Assembly: GCA_020912385.1 (NCBI GenBank)
Contig: CP087219.1
Location: 558,001 to 622,000, forward strand
DNA: 64,000 bases
Reading direction: 5' to 3'
From: Neofusicoccum parvum
Taxonomy: Eukaryota > Ascomycota > Dothideomycetes > Botryosphaeriales > Botryosphaeriaceae
A program made the position numbers and the translations under genes. The notes below the pieces were generated by a model. The model did not search any database and was not told the origin of the DNA. It saw nothing but the letters and a program-made list of their open reading frames with translations. Below, piece by piece: positions 1-11,104 of the stretch; position 1 is the first letter of the stretch; every line of letters starts with the position of its first letter.

Positions 1-1
1 C

Positions 2-1585
2 CAGGCTTTTGGCGACCTTCCTGCGCGCTGCGTGCCGACATCGACCGGGTCATTCACGCAGTGTCCGGGACAATCCCCAGCGCAGTGTCGACGCTTCGCG
101 GGCGCGAGAATCGACGACCAGTCAGCCCACGCCGGAAGCTGTGCCGGGGACTGTCCCCGCCTGTTTTGGGACGAGGAGTGCTACCGCAGCGTGACCGGGG
201 CGCGAGCAGTGTCCCTGGATGCAGCCCAGGACGGCTCGCTGAGATACTGCAGCGCATCTGGTGACACGATGGCCGTATCCCACGTCTGGAGCCACGGACA
301 AGGCGGACGGCCCGAGAAAGCGGAGGGCTCGACGGGATTCAACGCGTGCCTGCACCGGAGGTATTCCGACATAGCGCAGCGGTTCGGGTGCCACTCGTAC
401 TGGATGGACACGCCGTGCATCCCGGAAGACCACAACCTCCGGCGAGAGGCGATCGAGAGCATCAACCGGGTGTTTGCAAGCAGCCGGCTCACGCTCGTCT
501 GCGACCGAGACATCATGAGCATCGACGTGCGCGAGCGGGACATCGGCACCTACGAGGCGCTCCTGGCAGCGCTGCTCGTGTCGGACTGGAACGTGCGAGC
601 CTGGACGCTGCTCGAGGGCTACCAGGGCGCCGCAAACATCCACCTCCTCTGCAAGCACGACGAGACGCTCCGGCTCGCCGACGTCATCGCCGCCGTCCAC
701 ACGGCCGGCGACATGGTCCTAGCCAACATGTCCATGGCCACGGAACACCTCTTCCCGCCGCGCGAGAGCGCCCACACCACCACCACCACCACCACCACCA
801 CCAAGCCAGCGGACCCGCAGGACAAGCGCTTCAAGCCCAGCCTCGTGCAGTCCGGCCGCCTCCTCAGCCACCGCCACGCCAGCCGCGCCGGCGACGAGAT
901 CGTCATCTGGAGCCTGCTGCGCGGCCACCTATCCCACACCGCCGCCGCCTTCTGGCGCTCCCAGCAGACCGTCGACACCGGCTTCCTGGTCTCCGACGTG
1001 CCGCGCATCCCCGGCTCGCCCGGCCTCAGCTGGGCCCCCGCCCGCCCGGACCTGCCGCCCGCCGCGGACACGAGCACGCGGCGACGGCGCTTCGCGTCCG
1101 AGGGCGCCAACACCGAGGTTGGAGGTATCACGGAGGATGGGTTGAGGGCGTTCTGGCTGGTGTGTGCGTTTGGGGACGCGGGATTCAGGCGCGGCGCCGG
1201 CGGCTGGCTCGCCACGCGCGTCGCGCAGGTCAGGGAGATCGTGGCGGGGCGGGTGCCGTTGATTGACTCGTGGATCAGGAACTGCGACGCGCGCGCGGAC
1301 TACTACCGCGGGATGTGGCTGTTGCCGGCGGCGGCGAGGCGCAGGCTTGAAGGCATTGCCGCTGAGGTGGGGGTGAGCGCTGGTAGGCTGGCTCTGCTGC
1401 AGGCGGTGGAGTCGGGGCCGTACTACACGGACCTGCCGTACGCGTACCAAGGGGACGGGGAGGATGCGTTGCTGGTTGTTGTGGAGAAGAATGAGGGCGG
1501 GAACTGGGTCTGGAGGAAGGTGGTTGTGTGGGATGCTGACGTGCCGCTCCCGCCTTTCACGCGGCAGCGGATCCTGATACAGTGA
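2..1585 (+). CDS. HET-domain (heterokaryon incompatibility-like) protein, 5' partial
   Basis: Reading frame is open from the left edge to a TGA at 1583-1585, so the N-terminus lies outside the window. Residues encoded around 272-500 match the HET domain: AVSHVWSHGQGG, then YWMDTPCIP, then EAIESINRVFASS and a following LTLVCDRD. HET proteins are fungal allorecognition/cell-death effectors; the family assignment is solid, the specific role unknown. A run of nine Thr codons (ACC)9 at 776-802 sits in the linker after the HET domain. The C-terminal half shows no domain I recognise. No internal intron is needed. GC-rich, with codon use like the neighbouring housekeeping genes. The true start and any upstream exon cannot be seen. 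Confidence 0.8.
   Translation, partial: QAFGDLPARCVPTSTGSFTQCPGQSPAQCRRFAGARIDDQSAHAGSCAGDCPRLFWDEECYRSVTGARAVSLDAAQDGSLRYCSASGDTMAVSHVWSHGQGGRPEKAEGSTGFNACLHRRYSDIAQRFGCHSYWMDTPCIPEDHNLRREAIESINRVFASSRLTLVCDRDIMSIDVRERDIGTYEALLAALLVSDWNVRAWTLLEGYQGAANIHLLCKHDETLRLADVIAAVHTAGDMVLANMSMATEHLFPPRESAHTTTTTTTTTKPADPQDKRFKPSLVQSGRLLSHRHASRAGDEIVIWSLLRGHLSHTAAAFWRSQQTVDTGFLVSDVPRIPGSPGLSWAPARPDLPPAADTSTRRRRFASEGANTEVGGITEDGLRAFWLVCAFGDAGFRRGAGGWLATRVAQVREIVAGRVPLIDSWIRNCDARADYYRGMWLLPAAARRRLEGIAAEVGVSAGRLALLQAVESGPYYTDLPYAYQGDGEDALLVVVEKNEGGNWVWRKVVVWDADVPLPPFTRQRILIQ
776..802 (+). repeat. (ACC)9 trinucleotide repeat inside HET gene
   Basis: Nine perfect ACC codons encode a Thr9 run in the HET-domain protein. 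The tract is in frame, so repeat-number change alters length without frameshift. Confidence 0.9.
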
Positions 1586-1721
1586 GGGCACAGGGGCCTG
1601 AACAGCCCGATTGGTAAGTACAATTGGCATGATTGAGGAGGCGACCTAATTGATTGAGTGCAGGAGTCCTATTGGTCCGCATTTTGTCCATCCAATCCTC
1701 CACAGGACGATAATATACTGC

Positions 1722-2796
1722 TTAATGCCAGAACTTGAGAGGCAGGGCCCGCGTCTTCTCCCATCCAGCATCCAGCGCCTGCACAATATCCTCTGGCAGC
1801 GGACCCTGCTCCAACGCTCCCAGATTCTCATCCATATGCTTCGTGCCACTCGCGCCCACGATGACGGCATCGCCGAGCTCGTTCTTCAGGGCCGAGTGGT
1901 GCGCCAGCCACCTGATGGCGCACTCAGCCTCGGAGATGCCGTGCTTCTTCGCGACGGGCCTGAGCCCCTCCAGGGCCTGCCACATGGGCTCGTTCCAGTA
2001 GCGGCTGTGGAACAGCTTGCCCTGCCACCTCTTCGGATCGAACCGCTCGCCGTCCTCGAAGGTCTCCTGGTCGCGGCGGTAGCGCGACGACAGGAAGCCG
2101 CCGGCCAGCGGGTTGAAGACGTACAGCGCGATGCCGTAGTGGCGCAGGCACGGCACCAGCTCGGCCTCGACGACGCGGTGGAAGGCGTTGTACAGGCCCT
2201 GGTAGACGGACGGCATGACCCAGCCGTTGCGGCTGCAGATCTCGCAGATCTGCGCGACCTCCCAGGCCTGGTAGTTGCTGATGCCGAGGCGGCGGAAGTA
2301 GCCCTCCTTGTGCAGCGCGTCGACCTCGCGCAGCGTCTCCTCGAACGGCCGGCTGCGGTCCGGCCCGTGCAGGTACCACATGTCGATCTTGTCGGCGCGC
2401 AGCGCCTTCAGGCTGTCCAGCAGCCCGCGCCGCAGGTCCGCGGGCGAGTGGTCGTACTCCTCGTTCGACATGCCCTTGCCCCGGTTCGGGTACAGCTTCG
2501 TCTCCATGACGATGCCGCGCGCCTGCCACGACGGGTCCAGCGTCCCCAGGTACCCCTCCGACGTGCCCTGCCCGTACACCCGCGCCGTGTCGACCTCCGA
2601 GTGGCCGTGCTGCTGGTGGATGTCGAGGAGCGCCGACGTCTCCTCGAGCGTGTGGACGCGCGTCATCTCGATGCCTGGCCGGGGGCGCGTGTTAGGGGTT
2701 TGAAGCGAGGGTCGGGGAGATGGTGGGCGGCGTACCGGGGATGCCGATGGTCATGGCGCCGAAGACGGCTTTCATGGCGGGCTTTCCGGCGCTCAT
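1722..2796 (-). CDS. Aldo-keto reductase, AKR7 / aflatoxin aldehyde reductase type
   Basis: Two exons, 2796-2736 and 2674-1722, joined across a 61-nt GT-AG intron (2675-2735); 337 aa. The joined N-terminus reads KAVFGAMTIGIPGIEMTRVH, the usual AKR7 start strand plus loop. Family marks: DTARVYGQGTSE carries the catalytic Asp/Tyr, KIDMWYLHGPDR the catalytic His, and GISNYQAWEV the usual AKR loop. AKR7 enzymes are cytosolic NADPH-dependent reductases of aldehydes; the substrate here is unknown. The start ATG (2794-2796) is the one that places the first beta strand at the N-terminus. Divergent from the Pmp3 gene across about 1.3 kb. Confidence 0.88.
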
Positions 2797-4099
2797 CGTG
2801 GCGGTTGGCGGGGGTTGCGTGGTGTCGGCGAGCGGGAGAGCTGTGGGTGCAGAGCAGCTGCGCGGGATTGGGGTTTCTGCTCTCGGCACGCAGGGACGAG
2901 AGAGGCCTTAAGTACGGCGGTTGGAGGCAGAGGTTCGCCCACCACGGCGTCCCAATTTATCTCCTAAAGCCTGTTAACGCCGCCAGGCACTCGCAGCGGA
3001 CTCCACCCCGCGTCGTCATGGCCTGCCGGAGTTAACGGGCACGCCAGCCTCCCCGCGAGTCGAACACGGTGGTCGTGGTGAAGGTCGTCGGCGAGAGAGG
3101 ACTGCTCCACCACCAGCCACGGTTTTCCCGAAGATCTCCCTCGGCCGATGGTGCTAATTTGGGAGTGGATGGACGGGGCGCTTTGCCCTCCTGGACACTC
3201 GTTCGGGGCTTGTGGCCCGAAGGAACCGTTGATCGGAGCTTGTGTGCCTTCCAAAGGCTTGTTGCGTGCTCAAGCTTCGAGGTTAACGTGGTGGGGTGGT
3301 GGCCTCGTCGTTAACGCCGGCACATGGCAATGAGTGTAACGGAAACGGGTGTAGCGTTGCATGGCGTCTTGCGGTGGTGGGCCGGACCTTCGTGGGCAGA
3401 GGCGTGCAAGTGTCCGTCCGAAGTGTAGGTGATGTTCGGAATAAAGTTAGCTGGTGGACTAATCTGTCGCCACAGAACCTGGTCAGGGCCCGATTGGTGC
3501 ACCACAGCGAAAGGCCAAAGCGAAAAGCGGAGCCGACTATAGTGGATGATTGCTGGGGTCGACAGCTGCAGCGACACTGTACAGCTTCGAGGATTGGCAT
3601 GCTGCTTGTAGGCTAGAATGCATGGGTAGCGCTCGGTTGCCGCGGTAAAGGTGCTGGAGGTGCGCCACGATGGGCTAATATAGGCAGTCGAGGCCATGTA
3701 ATAAAGCATAATAGAGTAGACAGGCGACGCGACCCACCGCCGCCAGTGCCTGCCACCGGCCATCGATATGCGGCTCCCCTCCCTATAGCACGCCCCCACG
3801 GCATCGATCTGCAGAACCAGGAGACTCTTATCGATAGCGTAGGGCTGGGCGGGGTGACGTCACCACGGCGGCGCAAATCAAGCTTGAGGCCGCCGCAAGC
3901 CTGCCAACTGGCCCGCCAATCCTGGCACCGACGCGACGATCCAGGGTCTGCCGGCCAGGCCCAGATCGCCTTAATTGCCAGGCCGCTTCCCACTTTTTTT
4001 GTTGTTGTTGTCGTCTCTCCAGACTCGCGCGCGGTCGAGAACACCGCCATCGCCTCCTCTCCACACCAGCCCGGCCAATCAGGAAACCAGCCGCCCACC
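2797..4099. other. Intergenic, shared 5' region of two divergent genes
   Basis: 1.3 kb between the AKR start and the Pmp3 start. No coding signal stands out. A T/GTT-rich pyrimidine tract (about 3992-4020) lies 80-110 nt before the Pmp3 ATG, a common fungal core-promoter feature. Confidence 0.5.
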
Positions 4100-4760
4100 A
4101 TGGCCATCTGCTACCGCATCTTCATCACCCTCACCAACATCTTCTTCCCGCCGCTCGCCGTCATCTTCCTGACCGGCTTCGGCATGGACACCATGATAAA
4201 CGCGTGAGCCTCCCCTCCACCCTTCCCCACGTCCCCCCACCCCGACTAACCGCTCCGTGCCCCCCCGGCCAACCAGCCTCCTCTTCCTCGCCGCCATCAT
4301 CCCCTCCCACATCCACGGCTTCTACCTCAGCTGCACGTACTTCCACCGGCGGCGCAAGGTGCGCAAGGGCCGCTGGCCGGGCGGCCCCAAGCCGCTCATC
4401 TACTCCGACAACGTGCTGTGCGGCGGCGCCCGCTGGGACGAGGTGCAGCGCCTGCGGCGCCTCGAGCAGGGCTGCCCCGACAACGAGAAGCTCGAGCTCC
4501 GCAAGCAGCGTCGCGCCAGCCGCAGGGAGAGCAGGCGCGTCTCCAGGCGGCCCGGCGGCTACGGCGAGAGCAGGCAGGCTAGCTACGCGAGCGTGGCTGG
4601 AGGGGGCGGGTACGGCGGGCTGAGGTACGGCCTGGGGGATGGGGATGCCGCCGGGTGGAATGCGAGCAATGGGGTTGTGGGGCCGGGGTATGGGCCGGGG
4701 TTTGGGCCGGATGGGAGGGCGTATAGGGGGGTGATGAGGAGGGCGAGGACGGCGTGTTGA
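4100..4760 (+). CDS. Pmp3-family membrane proteolipid with long basic/glycine-rich tail
   Basis: Exons 4100-4203 and 4277-4760, intron 73 nt (4204-4276); 195 aa. The first 60 residues form the two-TM Pmp3/UPF0057 domain: a hydrophobic helix with FFPPLAVIFLTGFG, then MINALLFLAAIIPSHIHGFY. Pmp3 proteins sit in the plasma membrane and affect membrane potential and salt tolerance. Yeast Pmp3 is only about 55 aa. Here about 130 residues follow: an Arg-rich stretch (HRRRKVRKGRW), a second Arg-rich stretch (RKQRRASRRESRR), then Gly/Tyr-rich sequence to the end. The ATG is in good context (CCACCATGG). Long-tailed Pmp3 proteins do occur in filamentous fungi; the tail's function is unknown. Confidence 0.85.
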
Positions 4761-7133
4761 GGGGCCGGGAGGACGTGCGTGCTTCGGGGTGTTTTTGGGC
4801 AGCGTGAAGGCGTTGGGGTTTTTGATGCGCGGAAAAGTTTTGAGTTGGGGGAGAGGTGGCAGGCGACGTGTGCAGAGGAGGGCTTGGTTGGATTCGATGA
4901 TGGGGTGGAAAAGACGGGCGATGAAAGCGCAAAAGAGTGTGACAACTAGGTGTATGAAGTTACGAAAGCAAAGATCTCAGATTGCAGCACCTAGAACGAC
5001 TCTGGGCGGTCGACATATTTAGAAGCATGACGTGCACTGGTGTCAACCCCACGGGGCTCACCCACGTGCCAACCCAGCGTCCATCACGTTAGTGCGCAAT
5101 GCCATGTCCGCATGCATATCATTTTATGCACCTGAGCGGAAGTAAGACTGCACACCATATGAGGGCGTGCTTCTGGTACTGTTCTAGCCGCGTCAATGTG
5201 TAGAGCTCCACTGTTCTTTAGACAAGCGCAGCTAAGGGATGTCCTGTACTGGTGTCGTATTGGGAACAACTGTTTGTTAAGTAGAAGCCTTACCGGCATT
5301 GTGGAAAGTGTGGCATCGATGAAGACCAGCAACAAGCACAGGCGTAGGCTGCCAACTAGCATTCCGTGTCTGGATGACGAGGAAATGGCTGGCATGATCA
5401 TGGGAGCAGTCAAGGCGATGAAGCTGTTGCGAATCAGCCGTCAGTCCTGGTGAAGGGGCACCCACCGAGCCGCATCACCCAGAAAGCATCAACACCATCT
5501 TCCGCAGCCATCGCGCCCACAACCCGGGACCGCCCACAGAAACACCCCTTCCCCCACACACCCGGCGCCCGCAACCGGGCTCAACCGACGAGCACACGAC
5601 GTGGAGAGAGCGGGAGGAAGCTCGGTCGAGGAACGGAGCCGCAGCGCTCTACCGCGGACCACGCCCGGCTCCGCCTCCATCCAAACCTCAACACCACCAC
5701 CCCGCCTCGCCCGAGCCTGCACGGGCCCCAAAACAGCAAGCCGTCGCGATTCCGCGGGCCACACCCACAACTTCGAACGTAGTCGGCAATCCGCGGGATT
5801 CGGCCGCGGCAAAGTGCCGGAAACCACATCTCCCCCCTCCTGCCTGCCCGAGTTCTTCCCCCCTCCATAAACCGGCCGCGGCCGCCCACCCCTCGCATCG
5901 CTCCCCGTACCACAATCCCGAGATCACCTCACCGTCGCCCCATCACGAGAGCGAGGCTCGCAACTTCGAACGTAGCATCGCAAACATTTCCCGAGAACGA
6001 GGAAAAAAGACACGCTTCCCGAGCGGGGGGGAAAAAAGAAAAAAAAAAAAAGAGCGGCCGCGTCGGACAATCCGAGACCGCCAACACCCGCCTATCGCAT
6101 TCGCGGAAAAATGTTCCGCGTACGGAAGCGCGCTGCGGGCCAAGTGCCGGGCTTCGCGTCCTTCGGAAACCCGTTTTCTCGGAGAGCGAGGGGCGGTCGA
6201 ACGCGAACGCGAAATGGTCGGCCGCGTCCGCTCGTCGGTTCCGCCCGCCGGGGCGGCCGCCGCGAGGCAATCTCGCTCGCGCGGACACTTGCCCGCTGAG
6301 CGAGGAAAAGGGGGGGTTCGTTTCTCGGGAAGTGAGCGCGGCATTAGGATCGCGGAAACGCGGCTGGCGGCGGGCAGAGACGGGGGAGGAAAAAGTTAGT
6401 ATCCTCTCTCGAAAGCGTTTTCGCGAGATCAGGCGAGCCCGCCCGGCTGCGATCGGAGGCGCTCGAGAAAAAAACGACCGACGAGGGTCGGAACGAGGGA
6501 AAGATGCGGCTCTGCGCGGCGGATCGCGGCGATGGGATGGGCGGCGGGTCGGGCCGCCGAGGAGCGTCAGCGTCGGCCGTCGCGTGAGCTCATGAGATGT
6601 GGTGTGAGATCGGGAACCGGTTTCTTGGAGGTGGAGGGGTGGGGAAGCTGCCTGGTTGGCTGGTTGGGCTGGCTGGCCGGGCGGGAAGCGGTCCTCCCCG
6701 CGCGGCCGGCGTGCGGGCTGCAGGTGGTGGTGCGGTGGGCTGAGAGGGCGGGACTGCCGAGCGAAGGGAGGCAGCGAGGGAAGCGGAATCCGAGCCGCGG
6801 GTGGCCGAGCAGATCAGGCGAGCGCGGCGGAAAGCGGCTGCGGAAGGGCTGCGGCTGCGGAAAGGCACATGCGAGTGCGCAGCCGGCAGCGCGACGACGG
6901 GCGGAAGCGCAGCGCAGCAGCCTCGGAGCCGGGCTGCGGCGGCCAGAAGCGGCGGCCAGAGGCACCGGCGAGCGGCACCGGCCTGCGCCTGCGATCCCGC
7001 ACCCGCCATCGCGAGACCACGGCGTGATCTTTTCGGCACCCAGCTCGCGCCCTCGGGAACTGTGTTTTCGCGGCGGAAAGCTGTCGCCGGCTGAGTCTTT
7101 CTCCCTCTGCGTCACGCCCGCTCTCACACCACC

Positions 7134-7176
7134 TGCGGCTCCTCTCCGCGGCTCCTCTCTGCGGCTCCTCTCCTCT
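7134..7176. repeat. Short imperfect tandem repeat (TGCGGCTCCTCTC, about 3 copies)
   Basis: Three imperfect copies of a 13-15 bp unit built on CGGCTCCTCT follow each other directly. Confidence 0.75.
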
Positions 7177-7370
7177 GCTCGCATGCCGAGGTCCTCTGTG
7201 AGCTTCTGCCTTGGTTCGAAAGGAGCCGAAGCTCGGCCATGTTCTCTTGCCATCTTGCGGATCCGAGCCATGTGTCCGGCACCGCTCCAGCGCAGCCAGG
7301 GCTCTTGCAGCCGTCTGAGCCTAATCGACGCCCGCTCACAGGTGCTTGCCCCGGGACTCTGGCAGCATGA

Positions 7371-7440
7371 AGGCCATCGCAGGCCACCGCAGGCCACCGC
7401 AGGCCACCGCAGGCCACCGCAGGCCATCACAGGCCACTGC
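7371..7440. repeat. 10-bp tandem repeat, 7 copies (AGGCCACCGC)
   Basis: Seven head-to-tail 10-bp units: four perfect AGGCCACCGC copies at 7381-7420, with slightly diverged units on both sides. The period is close to one helical turn. Confidence 0.92.
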
Positions 7441-9538
7441 CCTTATCAGGACCCATGAAGACCACGGAGACATGCGGAAGCGCGCTGATATCGAAGATAC
7501 GGCATCCGTAGACCAAGGAGATGCCCCGGAAAGGATGTTGTTTCCCGCCGATGCACACTGCGGAGCCTGTTCCATCTGTCCGGCAAACAGCGACTCGATC
7601 GCCAATCGCCGACACGCGATGATACGGGGTTCCTACATTGCCGTAGGATTGCACTTCCACGTCAAACCCACTGCCAAAGTTTGAGCGATTGACAACTGTC
7701 CAGGCTGGAAGGCCGATCAGAAGGTTCTCTTGGGCATCTTTGAAACTGGCTGATAAGAAAGATGATGGGTGTGACCTTTCACACTTTTCAATATGCGCAA
7801 TCAGACGGCAACCTCACTCATCAAGCACCACTACTAGGAAGAACACCGGAAGAAGAACGGCGAAAGGACTAGAAACTGCGGTCTTTTGGATCCCTAAATG
7901 GAATATCTAGCACCAGTCAAGTCCTAGTCAACGGGCGCAAAACGCAATATCGGAGGTCCAGAACTTAAGGGAAACTGCCTCGGGCATTTTCTTCTTTCTC
8001 TGGAACTACCATGGGTGCAGGGACGGGCTGAAGGGATCGCCAACGGCCTTCTCATGGAGAGCATCGAGGATGAAGGGCCATGGCTAAGATGAGGTACCCA
8101 AGGGAACGAAGCCGTGAGGTAGCTGGAGGTATTTGCCAAAGGTAAGTCCCAAGGCCCAGATGATGCATAAGAACAGCTACATAGACTCAGATAGCAAATT
8201 TCTGTCAATATATGGAGCTGGAAGAAATATGTCTCCGGTCGAGCTGATCACCGCCGTTTGAGGCAATCAACGAGAATAGTATGAGCCTCCAGGAAAACAA
8301 CGCTGTTGAGGCACTCTTACCAGCCCCGTTTTCGAACTTGGCCAATTCTCACCCGAGATAGACCAGACTTTCTCTTACGCTCTCGCTGGGCGCCTAGAGA
8401 AAGCAAGGCTGACGGGGAACATCTGATGAACATCGGGCTAAGATGACCGGAGTGGTAGTGGCGCTGATATTTGCGGCAGCTCCACGGCACTGACGTCAAC
8501 TTCAACGCCATGCTGCACCGTCACAACAGCACTCATCCGAACCACGAAGAAACTCGACGTCCACGCCTGAGAAAGTAGCTTACAGCACAGGGACAACAGT
8601 GGTCAGCCATGCTTTCTACACTCGCGCTCTGTCACCAAGTATGCATGTTCGACCAGAAGCTCCTGTCCGGCTTACCGGCCGGCGTATACAGCGGAGGCAA
8701 CGATCAAATAGAGCAGAGGCTCAACATCAGCTAAGACTCGTTTCCGACCCTCTTCTAGGTCACGACCTTGTGGAACGTGGGTGCTGCGGTGATGCCGCTT
8801 CTGCTTGTCCCTACTCCATCCAGCTCGCCTTCGACGGCAGCTGCCTCCGCCTCTTCCACCTCACTCTCAGGGAACCCCGCGGCGCCGTCCTCCTCGCCCG
8901 AGCGAGCGCAGCAGCTTCCGCAAGCCCGGCCAGCGCCCCAGCGCTTATGCCACACCCGAGCTCCAACCCCTAACATGCGGCAGTCAATCAAGATCCCCTG
9001 CACGCGCCCCGTCAAGACGCTCTTCACCGTCTACGTCTCGTTCACCTAGGGCCCGCTCTTCCCCCTTCCCAACTCAGCATCGTCCAGCCCCGCCCTCCCT
9101 CCTCCAACCACGGCTTTGGCGACCCCGAACGGGCCTCACCCACCCGTCCTCTCCGCTGGCGTCGTTGTCGGCACCGCTGTCAATTCACTCCGCCAGCACT
9201 CGATGTGCTCGAAGCTGGGGTTTCGATGGGTGGGTGGTTCGCTGGGGTGAGTGGCGCTGGTGTTGAGTGGCGCGCCCGTGGTGGTTTTGTGACGGAGGAA
9301 GGAGATTAGGTGGAGGATTCTGTTTGTGCGGGAGGCGATGTTTGATACTGAGGAAGAGGAGGAGAGGGGTGCTGTGGGTGGGGTGTAGCGGTGGAAGTGG
9401 CTGGCCGTGTGTGGGAGGGAGGGGGGTTGTGGAGGTATTTTTCTCGTCATTTGCTACCATCAAGTAGCGAGTCACCAAAACAAAAGCAGTTTGTGTTGAG
9501 CGTCCACTCCCCGTTCCACATACACACACTACGACATC

Positions 9539-9543
9539 AAAAA
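9539..9543 (-). terminator. Candidate Pol III T-run terminator for tRNA-Ile
   Basis: Five T on the minus strand, 18 nt past the tRNA discriminator base. Confidence 0.5.
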
Positions 9544-9561
9544 GTATCCCCCTCTAGTCTT

Positions 9562-9751
9562 TAGTCCTGGTGGGCTGCCGTCTGGAATCAGTATACTTTG
9601 TTTTCTCTCCCGTTCTCGCTGATAGGACTACTTACACTCGAACCCACGACTTTCGATGCCCTCAATATGACGGATTCAGCGCCACATCTATTCCACGACC
9701 CGATGGAGATAGATATAAGAACGACACGCTAACCAACTGCGTCACAGGACC
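9562..9751 (-). tRNA. tRNA-Ile(UAU) with normal 37/38 intron plus a GT-AG intron in the T arm
   Basis: Exons on the minus strand: 9751-9714, 9658-9636, 9574-9562; mature length 74 nt. Acceptor GGTCCTG pairs with CAGGACT (7/7, one G-U), D stem ACGC/GCGT, anticodon stem TCGTT/ATCGA (one T-T mismatch), anticodon loop CTTATAC giving UAU, T stem GTGGG/CCCAC (5/5), discriminator A. A box and GGTTCGA B box are present. The 55-nt insert 9713-9659 is at 37/38, where tRNA-Ile(UAU) normally carries its intron. The second insert, 9635-9575 (61 nt), lies at 60/61 and has GTAAGT, CTGAT and a terminal AG. Without removing it neither the T stem nor the acceptor can form. Alternative: a tRNA copy disabled by intron insertion. 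Confidence 0.78.
9575..9635 (-). other. Spliceosomal-type intron inside tRNA-Ile T arm (60/61)
   Basis: 61 nt: donor GTAAGT, branch-like CTGAT 14 nt before the end, final CAG. It interrupts the tRNA between T-loop base 60 and T-stem base 61. Confidence 0.7.
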
Positions 9752-11104
9752 TACTGGCTTGGTTGATGGATGGAGGAAGGATGGAGCGAGCCAGTCATAT
9801 GGATGAAAGGTCCGGAATGAGGACTGTTTGCAGCGATTGTGGGCCTAAATTGCAAGGTCAATCAAGAGACGCAGGTCAATAGTTTGCATATGTCGATTGG
9901 AATTCTTCTGTATTGAAAAGGAAGACCCGTCCATTGATGTTGCGCAATGACGAGGAGATTCCTGAACTGGCAAAACTCGGGTGACCTTCTTAGTGATACT
10001 AGTCGTCCGAACTAAGCTTCAATCTGTCCGCCAGCTATCTACATAAAGAAGACGCACGCCCTCAAGCCACGGGAAATCATGTCTGGCACTGGAACGAGAT
10101 CTCCGAAAAGCTCGGTACTATTATGCCGCGCTGTCATCTGCGCGGACTCATCAACCTACTGGATTACAGGGGTACTCTAGAAACATCTAGCCAGTTGAAT
10201 AAATAATCATTGGAGAAGCACGAGCAGAGTCCCGTGATGCATCATCTAGTAACGTGGATGAGGGACAGCGAGACTTCAGAAAAGATCCGTGATGAGCCAA
10301 CGGCATGATATATTTCCGATTTTCTTTATTTCTAAATCTCGGCCATTATTATTACAAAGTTCAGACTGCCCACCTCGAAAGGCCAGAGACGCAACTATAG
10401 AGGGTGAATTGAATAAAATGCGGGGTATAGTTAAGGTCACAGCTCACTGGACCCTCCCGAATGAATGGAGACATTCCCTGGAAGCTCACTTGGCTTGGTT
10501 GTCGAGAAACGAGAACAAAAATGTGCCCTTCATGGGCGAGATACGAGGCCAGTTGTTACCACGCACATTGGAGCTGGTAGGCGTGGGTCTCGTACGCGGA
10601 CGGCAAAGCACGTATGGACAGATCACTTGGGTATGAGGATAAGTTAAGCACAAGATTAAGTAGCTCTTTTCCCGGGTCAAATTGTACAGAAGCACCAAGC
10701 ACGTCTACCACGAGCCAGGGCCCTGGTACCGAAGTATTAAATAGCTGCGTGCAGTCTGACATCGTACACTCCAAACAAACAAGCATCTGTGGCTGTCATA
10801 GTGTGGCAATGCAACTGCCATCGGTAGGCAGTATTTCACACTGTTGAGTTCGATACCCGATGACACTGCACTTGTACTGTGTTGCTCGAGTTGGTTGTTC
10901 AATGCTCACTGCATGTATTGTCGGGATAGTCCCACACTCCTTCCGCTGCATTTCCGAGGCACTCACATAACTCATCACGACTTGACCAGCGAATTTCAAG
11001 AATGTTGAAACGCATCAACTCTCATAGTCACCGACTGACATCTATTCTTCTACCTCTTGCCTCCCCTCATCGTCCCTCTCACACAATCCAAAGCAGCCTG
11101 TCTC
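9752..11104. other. Intergenic, no gene seen
   Basis: 1.35 kb between the tRNA-Ile and the 3' end of the Trm732-like gene. Only short ORFs without family features. Confidence 0.5.

Larger units (their letters stand above)
4761..9538. other. Long gene-poor region
   Basis: About 4.8 kb without a gene I can support. 5.5-7.4 kb is very GC-rich with long open frames in several phases, which is compositional; 7.4-9.5 kb is more balanced and shows only short ORFs. It holds the small tandem repeats listed separately and a poly-A run near 6040-6050. It could carry a non-coding transcript, but nothing in the sequence shows one. Confidence 0.5.

Noticed and set aside
1650..3035. 461-codon open frame on + strand
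   Set aside because: Antisense of the aldo-keto reductase gene; its composition mirrors the real gene.
7371..7440. Repeat array considered as CRISPR
   Set aside because: Contiguous 10-bp units without spacers, in a eukaryotic genome.
6532..7458. 308-codon open frame in the GC-rich region
   Set aside because: Arg/Gly/Ala-rich compositional sequence, open in overlapping frames on both strands, includes the 10-bp repeat, no motif.
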